Source: Massariosphaeria phaeospora
Taxonomy: Eukaryota > Ascomycota > Dothideomycetes > Pleosporales
NCBI GenBank assembly: GCA_011032825.1
Contig: JAADJZ010000032.1
Location: forward strand, 372,001-436,000
Reading direction: 5' to 3'
Length of the DNA: 64,000 nucleotides
In this document: positions 1 through 10,802 of the stretch, piece by piece
Numbering within the stretch: position 1 is the first letter of the stretch
How the letters are laid out: each line of letters opens with the position of its first letter
The notes under the pieces: model-generated
Databases searched by the model: none
What the model saw: only the letters and a program-made list of their open reading frames with translations
Told to the model about the DNA's origin: nothing
Translations under genes and position numbers: made by a program

Positions 1-144
1 CTCTGGGTTCCCCGCGTGGTTCTCCTGGTCCTGCTCATCCTGTCGGGCCTCCAGGCCTCCTTTATTGCCACCGTGGTTCTGATGGGAACCGTGCTTGGGC
101 TCGGCCTTCTGAATTAGATGGTCACTTGGAACGAGTAGACACAT
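1..144 (-). CDS. possible partial coding frame open to the window edge
   Basis: An ATG at 144 on the minus strand opens a 48-codon frame that runs without a stop to base 1. The translation is hydrophilic and rich in His, Gly, Gln, Asn and Glu, as in a disordered tail. The plus strand of the same bases is also open over about 38 codons and would give a hydrophobic segment, so strand choice is uncertain. It could be an inner or final exon of a gene beyond the edge. No family is recognised. Confidence 0.25.
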   Translation of the reverse strand, partial: MCLLVPSDHLIQKAEPKHGSHQNHGGNKGGLEARQDEQDQENHAGNPE

Positions 145-573
145 AAAGGTTTGAGTTTTGTGAAAACTTCTCTGCACTGGAATAGGAGAGACGTCGTAGG
201 GAAAATCATACCCGGAGATGGCTCCTGAGCTGTGTGGTGTACCGGGAAATAGGCTTCGTACTATATAGCAGAGTTCTAAAACAAGAAATACAGGTTTGAG
301 AGCAAAGCAACTTTGTATCAAGAAGTTCAGATTTCTCGTCTGCGGGGTGGCGGTTAGTAAGCGGATGTCTAGGGTGTTCGCACGTGTTGACGCGCATGCA
401 GGCTACGCACGGACCATTGGCGTTATCCACGACACGAGCGTCGATAACGACCACCACCACCTCGACCGCCAATACCGATACCGACACTTCATACGCCGTC
501 TCTGATCATACCCCGTCCGCGAACCACGCCAACCAACTCAACCCGCACACCACCTCACCCACACCCACAAACC
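145..573. other. intergenic, upstream of the CENP-W-like gene
   Basis: No gene is supported. Overlapping short frames on both strands change over quickly and none has a convincing start or splice pattern. The last ~60 bases before the ATG at 574 are C/A-rich and pyrimidine-biased, as is common for leaders of this genome's housekeeping genes. Confidence 0.5.
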
Positions 574-985
574 ATGGCCCCCGCCGCCAAACCCCCCTAC
601 CCACGCGCCACCCTCCGCAAAACGCTCCGCGCGCACACCAACCAACCGCTCAGCAAAAACGTCGACATCCTCGTGTTTCTCAACTACGCGCTATTTATGC
701 AGAGGTGAGTACATCCATCCACATGCACACAGGATACATACAAACTTCAAGAAACGGAACGGGGGAGAACAATAGGAGCAAGAGGAAGGAGTATGGCGTT
801 AATTGGAATATCGGCTGTATGGAGCGAAACTGAGTTGAACTGAGCTATGCTAACATACTTGTCCACCATCCAGACTCATCCGCGAAGCCGGCATCGCGGG
901 GAAACAAGCTGGGGGGAGTGCGGGTGTGACGGCGAGGAGTGTGCGCAAGGTGCGGGGGGACTGTTTGAGGGGGTTTAGGGGGTAG
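574..985 (+). CDS. CENP-W/Wip1-like kinetochore histone-fold protein
   Basis: Two exons (574-704 and 874-985) encode 80 residues; the 169-bp intron starts GTGAGT and ends CAG and splits an Arg codon. The product is small and basic and has the histone-fold pattern of CENP-W/Wip1: an N-terminal helix ending YPRATLRK, then SKNVDILVFLNYALFMQR, LIREAGIAGKQAG and ARSVRKV. CENP-W pairs with CENP-T in the inner-kinetochore CENP-T-W-S-X complex, which binds centromeric DNA. The assignment rests on these motifs and on size. A related histone-fold subunit (NF-Y/CBF type) is the main alternative, but those are usually longer. The gene converges on the Mak10 gene. Confidence 0.72.
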
Positions 986-1586
986 GGATAAGAAGAGAGG
1001 AGATAGCTTGAGCGCGACACGACATGGCACGGCACGGTACGGTACGGATATTCATACAGGTCGGCAATGGGCAAAAACACATGATGTGCGGGGTGGAAAG
1101 AGAGAGTGTTGCTGCGCCGATTGATCGATTGTCTGATTGATTGATCGACGCATGGATGGATCGATGACAAGAGGCATGCACTCGAGTTCTACGCAGGCAG
1201 GTGCAGGACACAACGACCAAGACTGGCAGCCAGACAGACAGACGGATCAGACACACAACGGCGTTCACTTTATTGCCCGGTCTGGCGTGGCGTCAGGGTC
1301 AGGTTTTTCCCATAGATACCCAAACGGCGTCTCCTCTCATACGCATGCATGCAAATCCATGCTCATTCCAATCCATTCCAAATTCCATTCCACTAGCTTC
1401 CACATGCGCTGCGCCGCCCAGCCCCGCCAGCTTTCATAGTTTTACCAAGTCCGACACGATGCAAAGAGAGACAGATATGTGCCAGGTGGGAGCAGCACCT
1501 CCGTCTTTTCTATCCATCCATCCATCTATGCATCTATCGACCGCAGTAATCAACCCATCTATGCCTGCCTGCCTCAACCCACACGC
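986..1586. other. convergent intergenic region (CENP-W / Mak10)
   Basis: Shared 3' flank of two convergent genes. It holds small simple repeats only: an ACGGTACGGTACGG run near 1033-1050, GATTGATCGAT repeats near 1120-1165 and CATCCATCCATC near 1514-1530. Several long overlapping frames here are shadows with skewed composition. No gene is supported. Confidence 0.6.
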
Positions 1587-4223
1587 TCAAATTTTAACAA
1601 CCCTAGCCACCACCCACCCTTCCGAATACCTCTTCCCGGCCAACTCGACCCTCACACCCACACTCATATCCCCCTGTTCACCACCACTACTACCCGCAAC
1701 CGCACTCTTCACCCCCGCAACCGCCACCCCCAACGCCACGCAACTCGCCAACCCGCCCTGCACGTCCCTCGCCCACACGCCCCTCACGCCCTCCGCCCTC
1801 GCACTCCCCGCGCCCTCCCTCCTCACCTTCGCAAACGCGTCTTTCGCAGCCGCAACCCTTGCCTCCACCTCGCCCCACAGCGCGCCGCGCAACGCGTCGA
1901 AGAACTGCGGACTTGGCGCTGCGTAGACCCCGTATGGCTGTGCGTGCGTGGCGAAGTCTGCGAACGGCGGCACTTCGGGCGGTTGCAGCGCGAGGAAGGG
2001 TTTCATGCGGAGTTCGTAGCGTAGGGGCTCTGACGAGAAGGGGCGCGGGGGTAGGGGCAGGAGATGCAGGTAGCAAAGGGCCATGTAGAACGTGTGCAGC
2101 GCGGCGCTGAGTTCGGCGATGGCGGTGGCCTCGTGGTAGAGGGATGTGACGTAGCGGTCTGCGTCGTCGAGTTCCTGGGCGCTGTGCACCGCGAAGCCGG
2201 ATTGCGGGGCGTGCGTGACGCGCGAGAGGTTGTGTTGCTGGATGGTGTGGAGCAGAGCGATGCGCTTGGAGGCAATGGTCGAGAGGAAGAAGTACATGCC
2301 TGCTAGCTCGTCTGGGAGGTAAATGTCCTGCTCGAAGCCGAGGAGTACGACTTTCTCGATCATCCAGAGCTTTTTGTGGTAGACCCAGGTGGTGAGCGGT
2401 GCAGGAAGAACTTGGTCTGTAATGCCCATGTCCTCGACTACGCGCACGAGATCGTCATCTACAAGGCCAGCGTCTGCTTGTAGCAGGTCCCAGCCGATGA
2501 TGACGTGCGTTAGCATACGCCGTACTCGACACCTGTTCTGGCCGAGTGAGATCCAGAGGTCCATGTACGGTTGTTCGGCGCGGTCGACGAACTCGTCTAT
2601 GAGGAGCGCGAGCTGCAAACGCGGTGGTTTGGGGACCAAATGCCCACGGGGCGGGGACAGAGTCCAATTAACAGGATCTAGAAGTGGGGAGGCCGGGAGG
2701 ACGACCGTTCTGAGGTCGACTAGAGGAAGAGAACCCGTGGCATTGAGGGTTTGCGGGTGAAAAAGCAATGTTGCTAGATAAGCTCGAGCATATGGGAGAG
2801 GTGTGGGCGTGCGAGACGCATAGGCACAGAGGAAGGATTGGTATTCTAGTGGATCCGGTGGGAGCGATACCACTCGCGTGGCTTCTTCGCAGTCGACACA
2901 GAGCTTAGTCAGTGTTGAGAATGCGTCCGCGAAGGAAATTTCGACTATGGGCCGTGGTGGTACGGTAGAGGCAAGACGTCTTTGAAGCTTGAGACTGAAG
3001 GAGCCCCGAACGAGCTTGCCTAGTTCTTGGGTACTGTTGATAGATTGAAGACTTGAGGAAACAAGCTGCCAGTGGTGAGAGATATAATCCAGTGGAAGGT
3101 CGAGATCGAGCGCTGAGAGAAGATCTTTTCGAAAGTCCAGGCGAGCTTTGATAGCCGCCTTCAGATCGTGGTCAATCTCCAGGTCGGTGCTGCAGTCATT
3201 AGTATGTCAGCCTTTAGAACTCGTCGACGTGGGTAACGCACTCGTCTAACCAGTCCACCGCAGCATTCAACTCTCTCTGAAACACATCGGACGGCACTCT
3301 CACAAAAAGCACTCTATTATACGTGTGCGTGCTAAAGTCCTCCTCTTCATAGTAATCCCTCGCCGTGATCTTAGCAATGACAAAATCACAGCACTTGACC
3401 AGGGCCAAGCAGTACGCTCTTAGTACTTCGAGCAACGGTCCCGGCCTCCTCTCGTCTGGAATTACACCGCGATAGAACTGCGCCTCTTCCAGCGTCTTCG
3501 GCTCAGGCCAAAGCAGCTGATCGATATAGACCGAGGTAAAGAGTGTTTGAGAGAGCGGGTACCCGGTGTGCCACGCCATCTCGTAGCAGAGTAGTTGGTC
3601 CATGATGCCGATGACCTCGTCCGGGAGAAGCGGGGCCAGCGTGTCATAGTCGTCCTCGAGAGTCTCCCCGGGTTCCAAGAATCCACTGTCCATTTTCGGG
3701 TCCATGATCTTGGTGCTTGCGTTAGACGGGTGGATGCGGGTGAAAGTGGGGATATTACCTCGAGAGCCCCGATGGACTCGTAGAGTGTGAAGTACTCATC
3801 TTTCACTAACTGGCCAATGTTGAGAGCTGTAGGAAGATTAGCACCCGGACGGAAAAATGAAGATGACGATATGGGGATTTGATATGAAGATATGGAATGC
3901 CGACTGCGGCTTGGAAGAATTGACGGAACACCAAGCAACAGAACACGATATAAATGAAGAGACATACCCCCACAAGCCGCCGTAAACCTGTCTGTAATAT
4001 TATAGATCTTGCTCTCGACAACGGGCAGTCTGGACGCCTTTCTCAACGGCAGGCTAACCGCCGCACTCGCTGCCGGACTATCATGTGAAGAGCCTAGTTT
4101 CTTCAGCGCCTCCATCCAGTTCTGGAGACAGGGCAACCGACCTGCGCTCTCGAGCGGCGTATTGGCATTCTGCCCGTGGCCTGGCGATGGGGTGTGGCGC
4201 AGACGGCCGTCGGTGTCGGCCAT
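1587..4223 (-). CDS. MAK10: NatC N-terminal acetyltransferase auxiliary subunit Mak10/NAA35
   Basis: Four exons (4223-3968, 3826-3759, 3708-3242, 3189-1587) join in frame to 797 residues. Mak10/NAA35 is the large auxiliary subunit of NatC, which acetylates nascent proteins beginning Met-Leu, Met-Ile or Met-Phe at the ribosome. The family hallmark is a segment reading LYESIGALE then IMDPKMDSG, here split by intron 2, with MDPKMDSG at residues 110-117. The C-terminal exon carries the long helical region, including HVIIGWDLLQ. The start was chosen at 4223 because MADTDGR begins the continuous conserved frame; an upstream in-frame extension lacks support. The third intron is 52 bp, with donor GTGCGT and a TACTAAT branch site. 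Length fits fungal homologues. Confidence 0.92.
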
Positions 4224-4547
4224 GTCAGGATGGGTGGTGGAGGTGCGGGAAGAGGTGGTGCGACAGCCGAGTTGGGCTAAGCAAAGCTTCGAGAAAGTAC
4301 CTAGGCAGGAGCTATGCACTCTCCAGCCCCAACTGAGCAATTCACAATTCACACATGGAAGCAAGACAGAAGGAAGTGTGGTCTCAGGTCCTGTCGTGCA
4401 TTGGATTTAGCACATCCCATCCACGCATGCCGTGTTCGATAGTACAGAATATACAATTCACCATGCACTGCTGGCCCTTCTCCCCTCAGCGGGCCATCCC
4501 CCCCATCTCTAACCCATCACCAGCCAATTCGCAGTTGCCCATCCCAT
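4224..4547. promoter_or_regulatory. Mak10 promoter / ATP15 3' flank
   Basis: Spacer of 324 bp between two tandem minus-strand genes. It must carry the Mak10 promoter and the end of the ATP15 transcript. No TATA box or other motif stands out. Confidence 0.4.
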
Positions 4548-4875
4548 CTAAGCCGATGCCGCCGCAACAGTGACCGCGTCAACGTTCTTGGTCTCGCCCT
4601 GCTTGCCGCTCTGCGCGTCCGTCCGTCAGCACCTCTGCCTCGCGGGCATTCCCATTGCACTGCAACTCACCTCCCACTTGGCGAACCTGAGTTCGCTCTC
4701 GCCCCGGCGCTCGGCGATGATCCGTTTGTCCTCCTTGAGCGAGCGGCGCACGACGCGGGAGGCGACGGAGAGGTAGCGGTTGTAGCTGTCAAACTCGTCA
4801 ATTGCGCCGTCTGTGGAGCGGGGGGCGCGAGGGCTCGGCGTACCTGAGGCCGGAGGCTTTCCACGCGAATGCCAT
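4548..4875 (-). CDS. ATP15: mitochondrial F1Fo ATP synthase subunit epsilon
   Basis: Three exons (4875-4844, 4785-4671, 4610-4548) encode 69 residues. The mature product begins AFAWKASGLSYNRYL and continues with RVVRRSLKEDKR and RGESELRFAKWE, the conserved body of fungal ATP synthase epsilon (yeast Atp15), part of the central stalk of F1 in the mitochondrial matrix. The first intron splits the Ser codon in GLSYNRY and the last exon adds a short Ala/Thr-rich tail. No cleavable presequence is visible, as expected for this subunit. Exon 1 is only 32 nt, so the gene is easily missed by automatic prediction. Confidence 0.9.
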
Positions 4876-5343
4876 TGCGCTGGTTGGATGTGTTTTTGGG
4901 TGAGTAGGGCTGGGCTGAGTGTGTTCGGAGTTGTCGACGTCGTGATGTTGGACCTGAGCTTGGCCGCCGGAGATTCGCTCGGCGGGCCTCAACAAGAGGG
5001 TCACGTGAAGACTCAAATCGAACTTCGGTATTCAAGCGTCGGCCTAAAAGACTAGCCATGATTTCAAAGCGTGAACGAGACAATGAGAATATGTGAGGTC
5101 ATTTTACTCAATGATGTAGGGCATTGTTACAAGGCGAATATAAGCAGTCCACGAAGAGCATCTGGTTGAGTGAATGATCCACTTGAGACCATGCTTCTGA
5201 TCGCTTGGTAGACTACGAAAATCCAGCATCGAGATCAAAGCATGGCTAAGCACTCTTCTACCGGAGACGCCAAAGCCCGCATCAACGCCAGGCGTGTAGC
5301 GGGTACCCTTGAACTCAGATAGTCATTCCTCAGACAGACGCAC
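4876..5343. promoter_or_regulatory. ATP15 promoter / PRE5 3' flank
   Basis: Spacer of 468 bp between tandem minus-strand genes. Short frames seen here are shadows. No gene or distinctive motif is seen. Confidence 0.4.
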
Positions 5344-6161
5344 TCATGAATCGGTCTCCATCGCATCCTCGCCCTCATCACCGCCAGCTTCCCGGTTCTC
5401 AAACGTAGCATCTAGCCACTCAGCAATGTCCTGGCCCTCGTACAAAGCAAAGTCCTCGCCGACACCCGATATGCCAATGCTGGTGTTGTCGACGGTAAGC
5501 TCCTTGTCCTGCGACAGCGATTCCTTGAGCGCCCTCAACGCGTGCTTGATGAGATCCTCGCGGCTAGCGCCCTCGAAGTCGTCCAGGTGCCGCTCCAAGT
5601 ACGTCCGCGCCATCTGACTCCTGGCGCCGATTCCGCACGCGATCATCTCCTGCGTGACGCCGCTCGGCTGGAACTCGAAGAGATGCGGGCCCTTTGCGTC
5701 CACGCCTGCAATCAGCAAGCCAACACCATACGGCCGTCGTCCGTACTGCTGCGTGTTCGTCTGGGCGCGGTCGGCGATGCGGGCCGTGATGTCTGATAGC
5801 GGGATCGCACGGTCGTAGGTCAGACGCGACGCGAGCGCTTGTTGCTTCATGAAGTTGGACAGAACGCGGGCGTCGGAGGCGAGGCCGGCCAGGGCGATGC
5901 CGAAGTGCGAGTCTATCGGGATGACCTTCTTCTGGTACGACGAGAGTTCTTCTGCGTTTCGCTGCGCTTGTGTTAGCTGTGTGGATATGGCGAATGGGGT
6001 GGTAGGTTCACCTTGATGGCAGCCAGTACGGCATGTGTCTTGCTAACCACACCCACGACGACCGAACCCTGCTTGACGGCCTCTGACGCGTACTCGACCT
6101 GGAAAATGCGGCCCTGCGGTGAGAACGTCACCGAGTCATTGTCGTAGTTATTCCTGAACAT
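5344..6161 (-). CDS. PRE5: 20S proteasome subunit alpha6 (Pre5/PSMA1)
   Basis: Two exons (6161-6012, 5961-5344) encode 255 residues, the usual length. The protein begins [15 protein letters not shown] followed by GRIFQVEYA, the N-terminal proteasome alpha signature, and continues with [40 protein letters not shown] and [13 protein letters not shown], which match alpha6 (yeast Pre5, human PSMA1) rather than other alpha subunits. Alpha subunits form the outer rings that gate the proteolytic chamber and lack the catalytic Thr. The tail is acidic. The 50-bp intron is phase 0. The gene is transcribed away from VPS55. Confidence 0.95.
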
Positions 6162-6617
6162 GATGAAGGCGCGAGTCGTAAGCTATGGATGCGGTGTTGT
6201 CGGAAGGCTAGAGGTGGGGGTGTGTAGCTCGAGGAGAACGCTGGATCCGAATCGACGCTGCCAAGGGACGATTCTGGACAGGAAGAGGGCGAGATGGTGA
6301 ATTAGATGTCGACAGAGGTGCGCCTCTTTTTTGTGTTGTTTGACCGACTCCAGGCATCTGAGTTGACGAAGCTCCAGAGAGCTGCCCGCCAAGCGTGCAC
6401 GGTGCACGGGGGACCAGCCTCACGGCGAGCGGCTAGCGCTACGTAGGTAGACGCAACCGCAACTCATCAACCCTCCGCGATCACCGGGAAGTTGGAACTG
6501 AGAGGACAACGCCGCATCTACTCGCAGCACCTCCCAGCAGAAGCCTCTGCTCCGCCCAACTGCAGCCAGCAAAGCAAAGAGCACCACCCTGCTGCCTCGT
6601 AGCCACGTCCGGCAGCC
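6162..6617. promoter_or_regulatory. divergent promoter PRE5 / VPS55
   Basis: A 456-bp intergenic region separates the two start codons. I see no palindromic operator or clear TATA box. Overlapping frames are shadows. Confidence 0.5.
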
Positions 6618-7189
6618 ATGGCCGGCATCAAGACGATCATCGGGCTCTCTTTTGTACGTCTGCCTGCGCGCGTACTCTGCGCTTCTGAAATTACTGCATC
6701 TAACTCATGCTCCCCAGGTCCTAGCAATCGGCTTCCTGCTCGTCATCCTGAGCGCCGCCCTGTTCAAAAACTACCTCACGCTTCTGGTCGTCGCAACCTA
6801 CGTCGTCGCGCCGCTACCGAACTGGATCTGCGGGCGCGCAGCGAATCCCGATGACTTCATGGAGAGCGCCGGCTCGGGGATAGTAGACTTCGGCAGGTTC
6901 CTTACGGGGTTCTTCGTCGTCATGGGAATTGGTGAGTGATAGTCTGTAACAGCTTCCCGGGACAAGCGTCATGGCCATGGAAAGTCAAGGGGGTGGAGAG
7001 TTCAGGCTGCGAAGATGAACAGTGGCATTGAACGTGGACTAACCTATCATCACAGCCCTCCCTGCACTTCTCTGGCACTCGGCCCAGATCGTTGGCGGCG
7101 CTGCGACCATGTCGGTTGTCGGCGGTCTGCTCATTTACGCGACCATCATGAGCTTTACCATGTTTTTCCAGGAGGAGCAAGAGTTCTGA
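6618..7189 (+). CDS. VPS55: vacuolar protein sorting protein Vps55 (LEPROT family)
   Basis: Three exons (6618-6653, 6718-6931, 7056-7189) encode 127 residues. Four hydrophobic segments lie at about 8-27, 31-48, 72-92 and 99-121, the four-span topology of Vps55/OB-RGRP. Characteristic stretches are GFLLVILSAALFKNY, the PLPNW loop, DFGRFLTGFFVVMGIALP and the C-terminal GGLLIYATIMSF. Vps55 acts in late endosomes in transport to the vacuole and in yeast forms a complex with Vps68. The first exon is only 36 nt. The gene faces VPS68 tail to tail. Confidence 0.93.
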
Positions 7190-7598
7190 CTATCCGGCCG
7201 GAGTGATGAGTAACAAGCAAGTGGAGTAGTGTTGATAGGACCAGTGTAAACTAAGTCCGCGGATGGCCTGGTGCAGATATGCTGGGTAGAGATGACGGGC
7301 CTTGATTGTGAGCGTTTGTGTACGATTGTGTAGGGCTTGTTGCATTTTCCAAATGGAGTCCACCTTATTGCTTAATGGTACAACAAGGCAAACCAGTCTC
7401 ATGTGTGCAAATCGGCTACATGCACTGTGAAGTCCCCAACGCCTTGCAGCTATTTGTACAATCCAAAAACAACGCTAAACAACCCCCCTTACGCACAGGT
7501 CCGGTATTCCACCGTGATTTCACACTTTCCCATTCACCCATGTGCTGTGCCACAGGGGGGCATCTTCCACCGGGCCCCAGCTTTGGCGCGAGGCGCTC
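7190..7598. other. convergent intergenic region VPS55 / VPS68
   Basis: A 409-bp shared 3' flank. No gene is supported; the overlapping plus-strand frames are antisense to VPS68 exons or lack coding character. Confidence 0.55.
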
Positions 7599-8241
7599 TC
7601 AGAGTGCCAGATTATATGTGTATTCGTCCTCCATGTTCTGCGCAACCCACAGCACCGCAGAACTAACAGCTGTTAGCAAACCGACGTGTCTCATCACCGG
7701 CATCTGCAAAAACCTACCTCAGCATGACCAGCGAATTCGCAACCACATTCCCCACGCCCATCCAGATCGTCGGCCACACATACTCGGGCACAATGTACTT
7801 CAAAACCAGCACAACCACACTGCCCGCCAGCCCGCCCGCCAGCAGCGCGAAGCCCAAAAACAGCACCAGCCGCGCCTTCCACGCAACGCCGTTGCCGCTG
7901 TACGAGAACGAGTCGGCCGACAGCCGCGACTTGTCGATCGAGTTGATGACCAGCATGCCGAGCGCGCTGCAGATGCCGGGGATCCAGTCGACGAAGGTGA
8001 TGTGGATGGCCGGGTCAGAGGGGTTCATGGCCGACTTGGACCATACTGCGATGTCGATGAGCAGGTAGAAGCCGAGGGAGAACTGCAGTTGATTCATTAG
8101 CTTCTTGGTTCGTTGTCTCGGTGCTGCTGCGAGTGTGGTGCTGCCTACTAGAGCTCCTGCGGCGTAGACGCCGGCTGTCCGCGTGTTTGCGTTGTTCATC
8201 CAGGCCGGCTTCGGAAACCGGAAGAGGCGAGAGGTCGACAT
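7599..8241 (-). CDS. VPS68: vacuolar protein sorting protein Vps68 (TMEM50/UPF0220 family)
   Basis: Three exons (8241-8149, 8082-7718, 7662-7599) encode 173 residues. The family core is present: [13 protein letters not shown], a membrane span, [46 protein letters not shown] and [14 protein letters not shown]. Vps68 partners Vps55 in endosome-to-vacuole transport. The start at 8241 is the only ATG; an upstream extension would need GTG. Intron 1 is 66 bp with no in-frame stop. It is called an intron because it has a GCTAATGA branch site and CTGCAG end and because removal restores the conserved membrane segment. Retention would insert 22 residues. The last intron splits a Ser codon. Confidence 0.92.
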
Positions 8242-8475
8242 GGCCACGGAGTTGCGCGCGGAGCTGCTGTGCACGGCGTGGATGGAGGGTTGCGCGGAGC
8301 TGTGCTGCCAGATGACGGCTGGAGTGGGAGCTGCGGTCGCGGTCGCGGTGGCCGGCTTTCGTCAGGCTTGGCGCGATCGGCGTGTGCAGCCGCCGATCTG
8401 TCTGCTGTGGAAAAAAAGTTCGGGCGCACTTCGAACTTTCAACCACGACGCCTTTCACACACACCACGCGCAACA
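8242..8475. promoter_or_regulatory. divergent promoter VPS68 / LOC1 with two inverted repeats
   Basis: This 234-bp region separates two start codons. It holds two perfect 8-bp inverted repeats close to the LOC1 start: GATCGGCG (8375-8382) with CGCCGATC (8391-8398), and AAAGTTCG (8415-8422) with CGAACTTT (8432-8439). They could be hairpins in the LOC1 leader or binding sites for a dimeric regulator. Function is unknown. Confidence 0.5.
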
Positions 8476-9143
8476 ATGGCGCCGACCAAACCTGCCAAAG
8501 GCGCTAAAGGCAAGAGCGGCAAGGGTAAGTCCGGCGGCTCGTCCATCAGAGCCACGAAATCCAAATCGGCCGGCAGCGCTCCGACAGGCATCTCCAAACG
8601 CAAGGCCAAGTCGATGTCGCTCGCAAAGCCCGGCGGCGCGCAGAGAACCAAATCCGCGACCTCGGAGCCGCAGAAGAAAAAGAAGCGCAAGTACAGCGAG
8701 AAGGAGCTGGGCATCCCGACGCTCAACGGCATTGTGCCCGCCGGCGTCGCGAAGCCCAAGGGCCAGAAGATCGGCAAGAAGTTTGTGGATGATCCGGCGA
8801 GCCTGATGGCGATTATGAGCGTGGTGAATGCGGAGAAGGAGGGCCATATCGAGAGCAAGATCATGAAGGCAAGGCATCTGGAGGAGATACGCGAGGCGAA
8901 GAAGAAGGAGGCTGAGGCTAGGAGTGATGAGAAGAAGTCCAAGTTTGTAAGTCGGTTGTGTGGAGTGGTTGGGCGAGCGAAGGGTGCATGGATGCTAACT
9001 GTGCGCAGGAAGAGCGGAAACAGGATCTCAAGAAGAAGAAGAACAGGCATTCGGAGCCGGGTGCAGAGAAGGCGGCAACAGAGAAGACGGCGAAGACGGG
9101 GAAGTCGGCGAAGCCCTTGAGGAAGAGGGTGTCTTTTGGGTGA
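8476..9143 (+). CDS. LOC1: ribosome biogenesis / mRNA localisation protein Loc1
   Basis: Two exons (8476-8946 and 9009-9143) encode 201 residues. The protein is very basic (Lys/Ser-rich N-terminus) and carries the Loc1 core: [59 protein letters not shown]. In yeast Loc1 is a nucleolar RNA-binding factor needed for 60S subunit assembly and for ASH1 mRNA localisation. The 62-bp intron begins GTAAGT. The stop lies 105 bp from the convergent hydrolase gene. Confidence 0.88.
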
Positions 9144-9248
9144 GGCGTCAGGGTAGCTTCCCTTTCGTCTGCCTTTCCGTCTATGTCTGTCTATGTCTAT
9201 ATTATGCCCCTGTCTATGATACCCGGTCTACCGCAACTCATCCGCCGT

Positions 9249-10802
9249 CTATGCCGCCGGGAGAATCAACCGCCGATGATTCGGATCGTAGATCGGATAC
9301 TTCTTGTCCGGCTCCTCAGCTTCCGCTCCTGTTCGCGCAGCAGCTATCGCACTCCCATCCATCTCCTCATGAAACCTCGTCAAAAACGCAGCTACCGCCG
9401 TCGCGAACCACCTCGTCCCACCGACCTGGAACCAGCCGAGGTGACCGCCCCAGTTCGTTGTGCAAAGGATCGTGTACGGGTTGGCCTTGAACTCTTCGTA
9501 GGGTATCGCTTGAACGGCGGATATCTACAGGGGGTCAGTACGTTTTGCAGGCTGTATATGTGGCGGCTGGGAGAGCACTCACTGGATCATCTTCCGCATT
9601 GATAGCCAGAAACGGGATTCTGACACTGAGCAGCGCATCGCAACTCTGCGAGTCGCGGTAGTATGCCCCTTCCGTCGGGTACCCCCACGTCGGGGCCTGG
9701 ATCACTCTATGGCGCGCAAGTAGCCAAATCAGCATATCTATCAATCCATTTGCACTCGCCCTCAACACATGTACACATGCCGTGACTGAAACTCCACATA
9801 CCTGTCAAACTCATACAAATACCTACACCGCCCTACCCTCTCCACATCAATCCTCTCATTCCGCACCATAACCTCCTTATGCCGCTCATACAGCGCCAAC
9901 GTATTCCGCCCCAGCGCCCGACTATACACCTCGCGCCCAAACACCGTGCGACACAGCATCGCATTGCACACCTCCAGATTCCAGGGGTTCGACACGGCAA
10001 CGGCCGCCTTGAGCATGCACGCCGCGCCCTGCTCGCCCACGTAGTTGGTTAGGATGTTGGCGCCGAGTGAGAAGCCGATGCCGAATAAGGGGCGGGAAGG
10101 GAAGGTCGCGCGGAGGTACAGGACGAGTTGGTGTAGGTCGTAGGTCGAGCGCGCGTTGAAGAGGTAGGGGGTCGTGATAAGGGAGCGCGCGCACCCGCGC
10201 GCGTTGAGCACGCAGGCGGACCAGCCGGTCGAGAGGAGCGGGGCGAGGGCGCAGCGCAGGTAGGTTTCGTGGCTGCCGCCTGTGAGGCCGTGGAGGCAGA
10301 CGAGCATGGGCGTCGTGTCGGTGTGCTTCTCGGCGTCGTCGTCGTCGTCGTCTAGCTGCGCATTGGCATTCGCGTTCTCCATGTCGTGCAGCTCGGCGGC
10401 GGTGAACCACGTCGTGCGTTCGGGGAGCTCGGCATCGTGCTTGGGGGTAGAGTCGTCGGTGGGTGGTGCCGGGATGACGAAGTCGGCGGTGAAGATGCCC
10501 GGGTAGACGGAGTGCGTGGATGTGAAGAGCCGCCGTTTGTAGTGGATGGCGGGGCCGGCGGTGGCGGGGAGGAGCGCCGAGTGGATGGTTTGGAGGTGCC
10601 CGTTGAAGAGGAGGGGGTTGAGGCGGCAGGCGGGGAGGGTAGTCGAGGTGAAGGAGGAGAGGGGCGTGGATTTGGTGGCGTCCTGAGGGGTGGTAGGTGG
10701 GGAGGTTGCGGACGACGGCGGTTTGAGGGGCAAGGAGATGGGGGATGGGTGGTGGGTGTAGGATGTTTTGGCGTGGCCGAGGAGGAAGGAAGGGTCGAAC
10801 AT
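9249..10802 (-). CDS. Eht1/Eeb1-like alpha/beta hydrolase (medium-chain ester synthase/esterase family)
   Basis: Three exons (10802-9802, 9706-9583, 9524-9249) encode 466 residues. Visible landmarks are NPLLFNGHLQTI, the oxyanion segment HGLTGGS at 171-177, and the nucleophile elbow GFSLGAN with Ser245. The acid lies in NAEDDP (Asp373 or 374) and the base in NWGGHLGW (His403). This is the AB-hydrolase-1 family of yeast Eht1/Eeb1/YMR210W and bacterial YheT. Eht1 and Eeb1 make and hydrolyse medium-chain fatty acid ethyl esters; YMR210W is a monoacylglycerol lipase, so the exact substrate is open. An Asp run near residues 151-156 is low complexity. No membrane span is seen. Confidence 0.85.

Noticed and set aside
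1201..2024. Plus-strand frames of 241 and 181 codons over the Mak10 3' end
   Set aside because: They are Pro/Thr-rich mirror frames of the last Mak10 exon and its flank.
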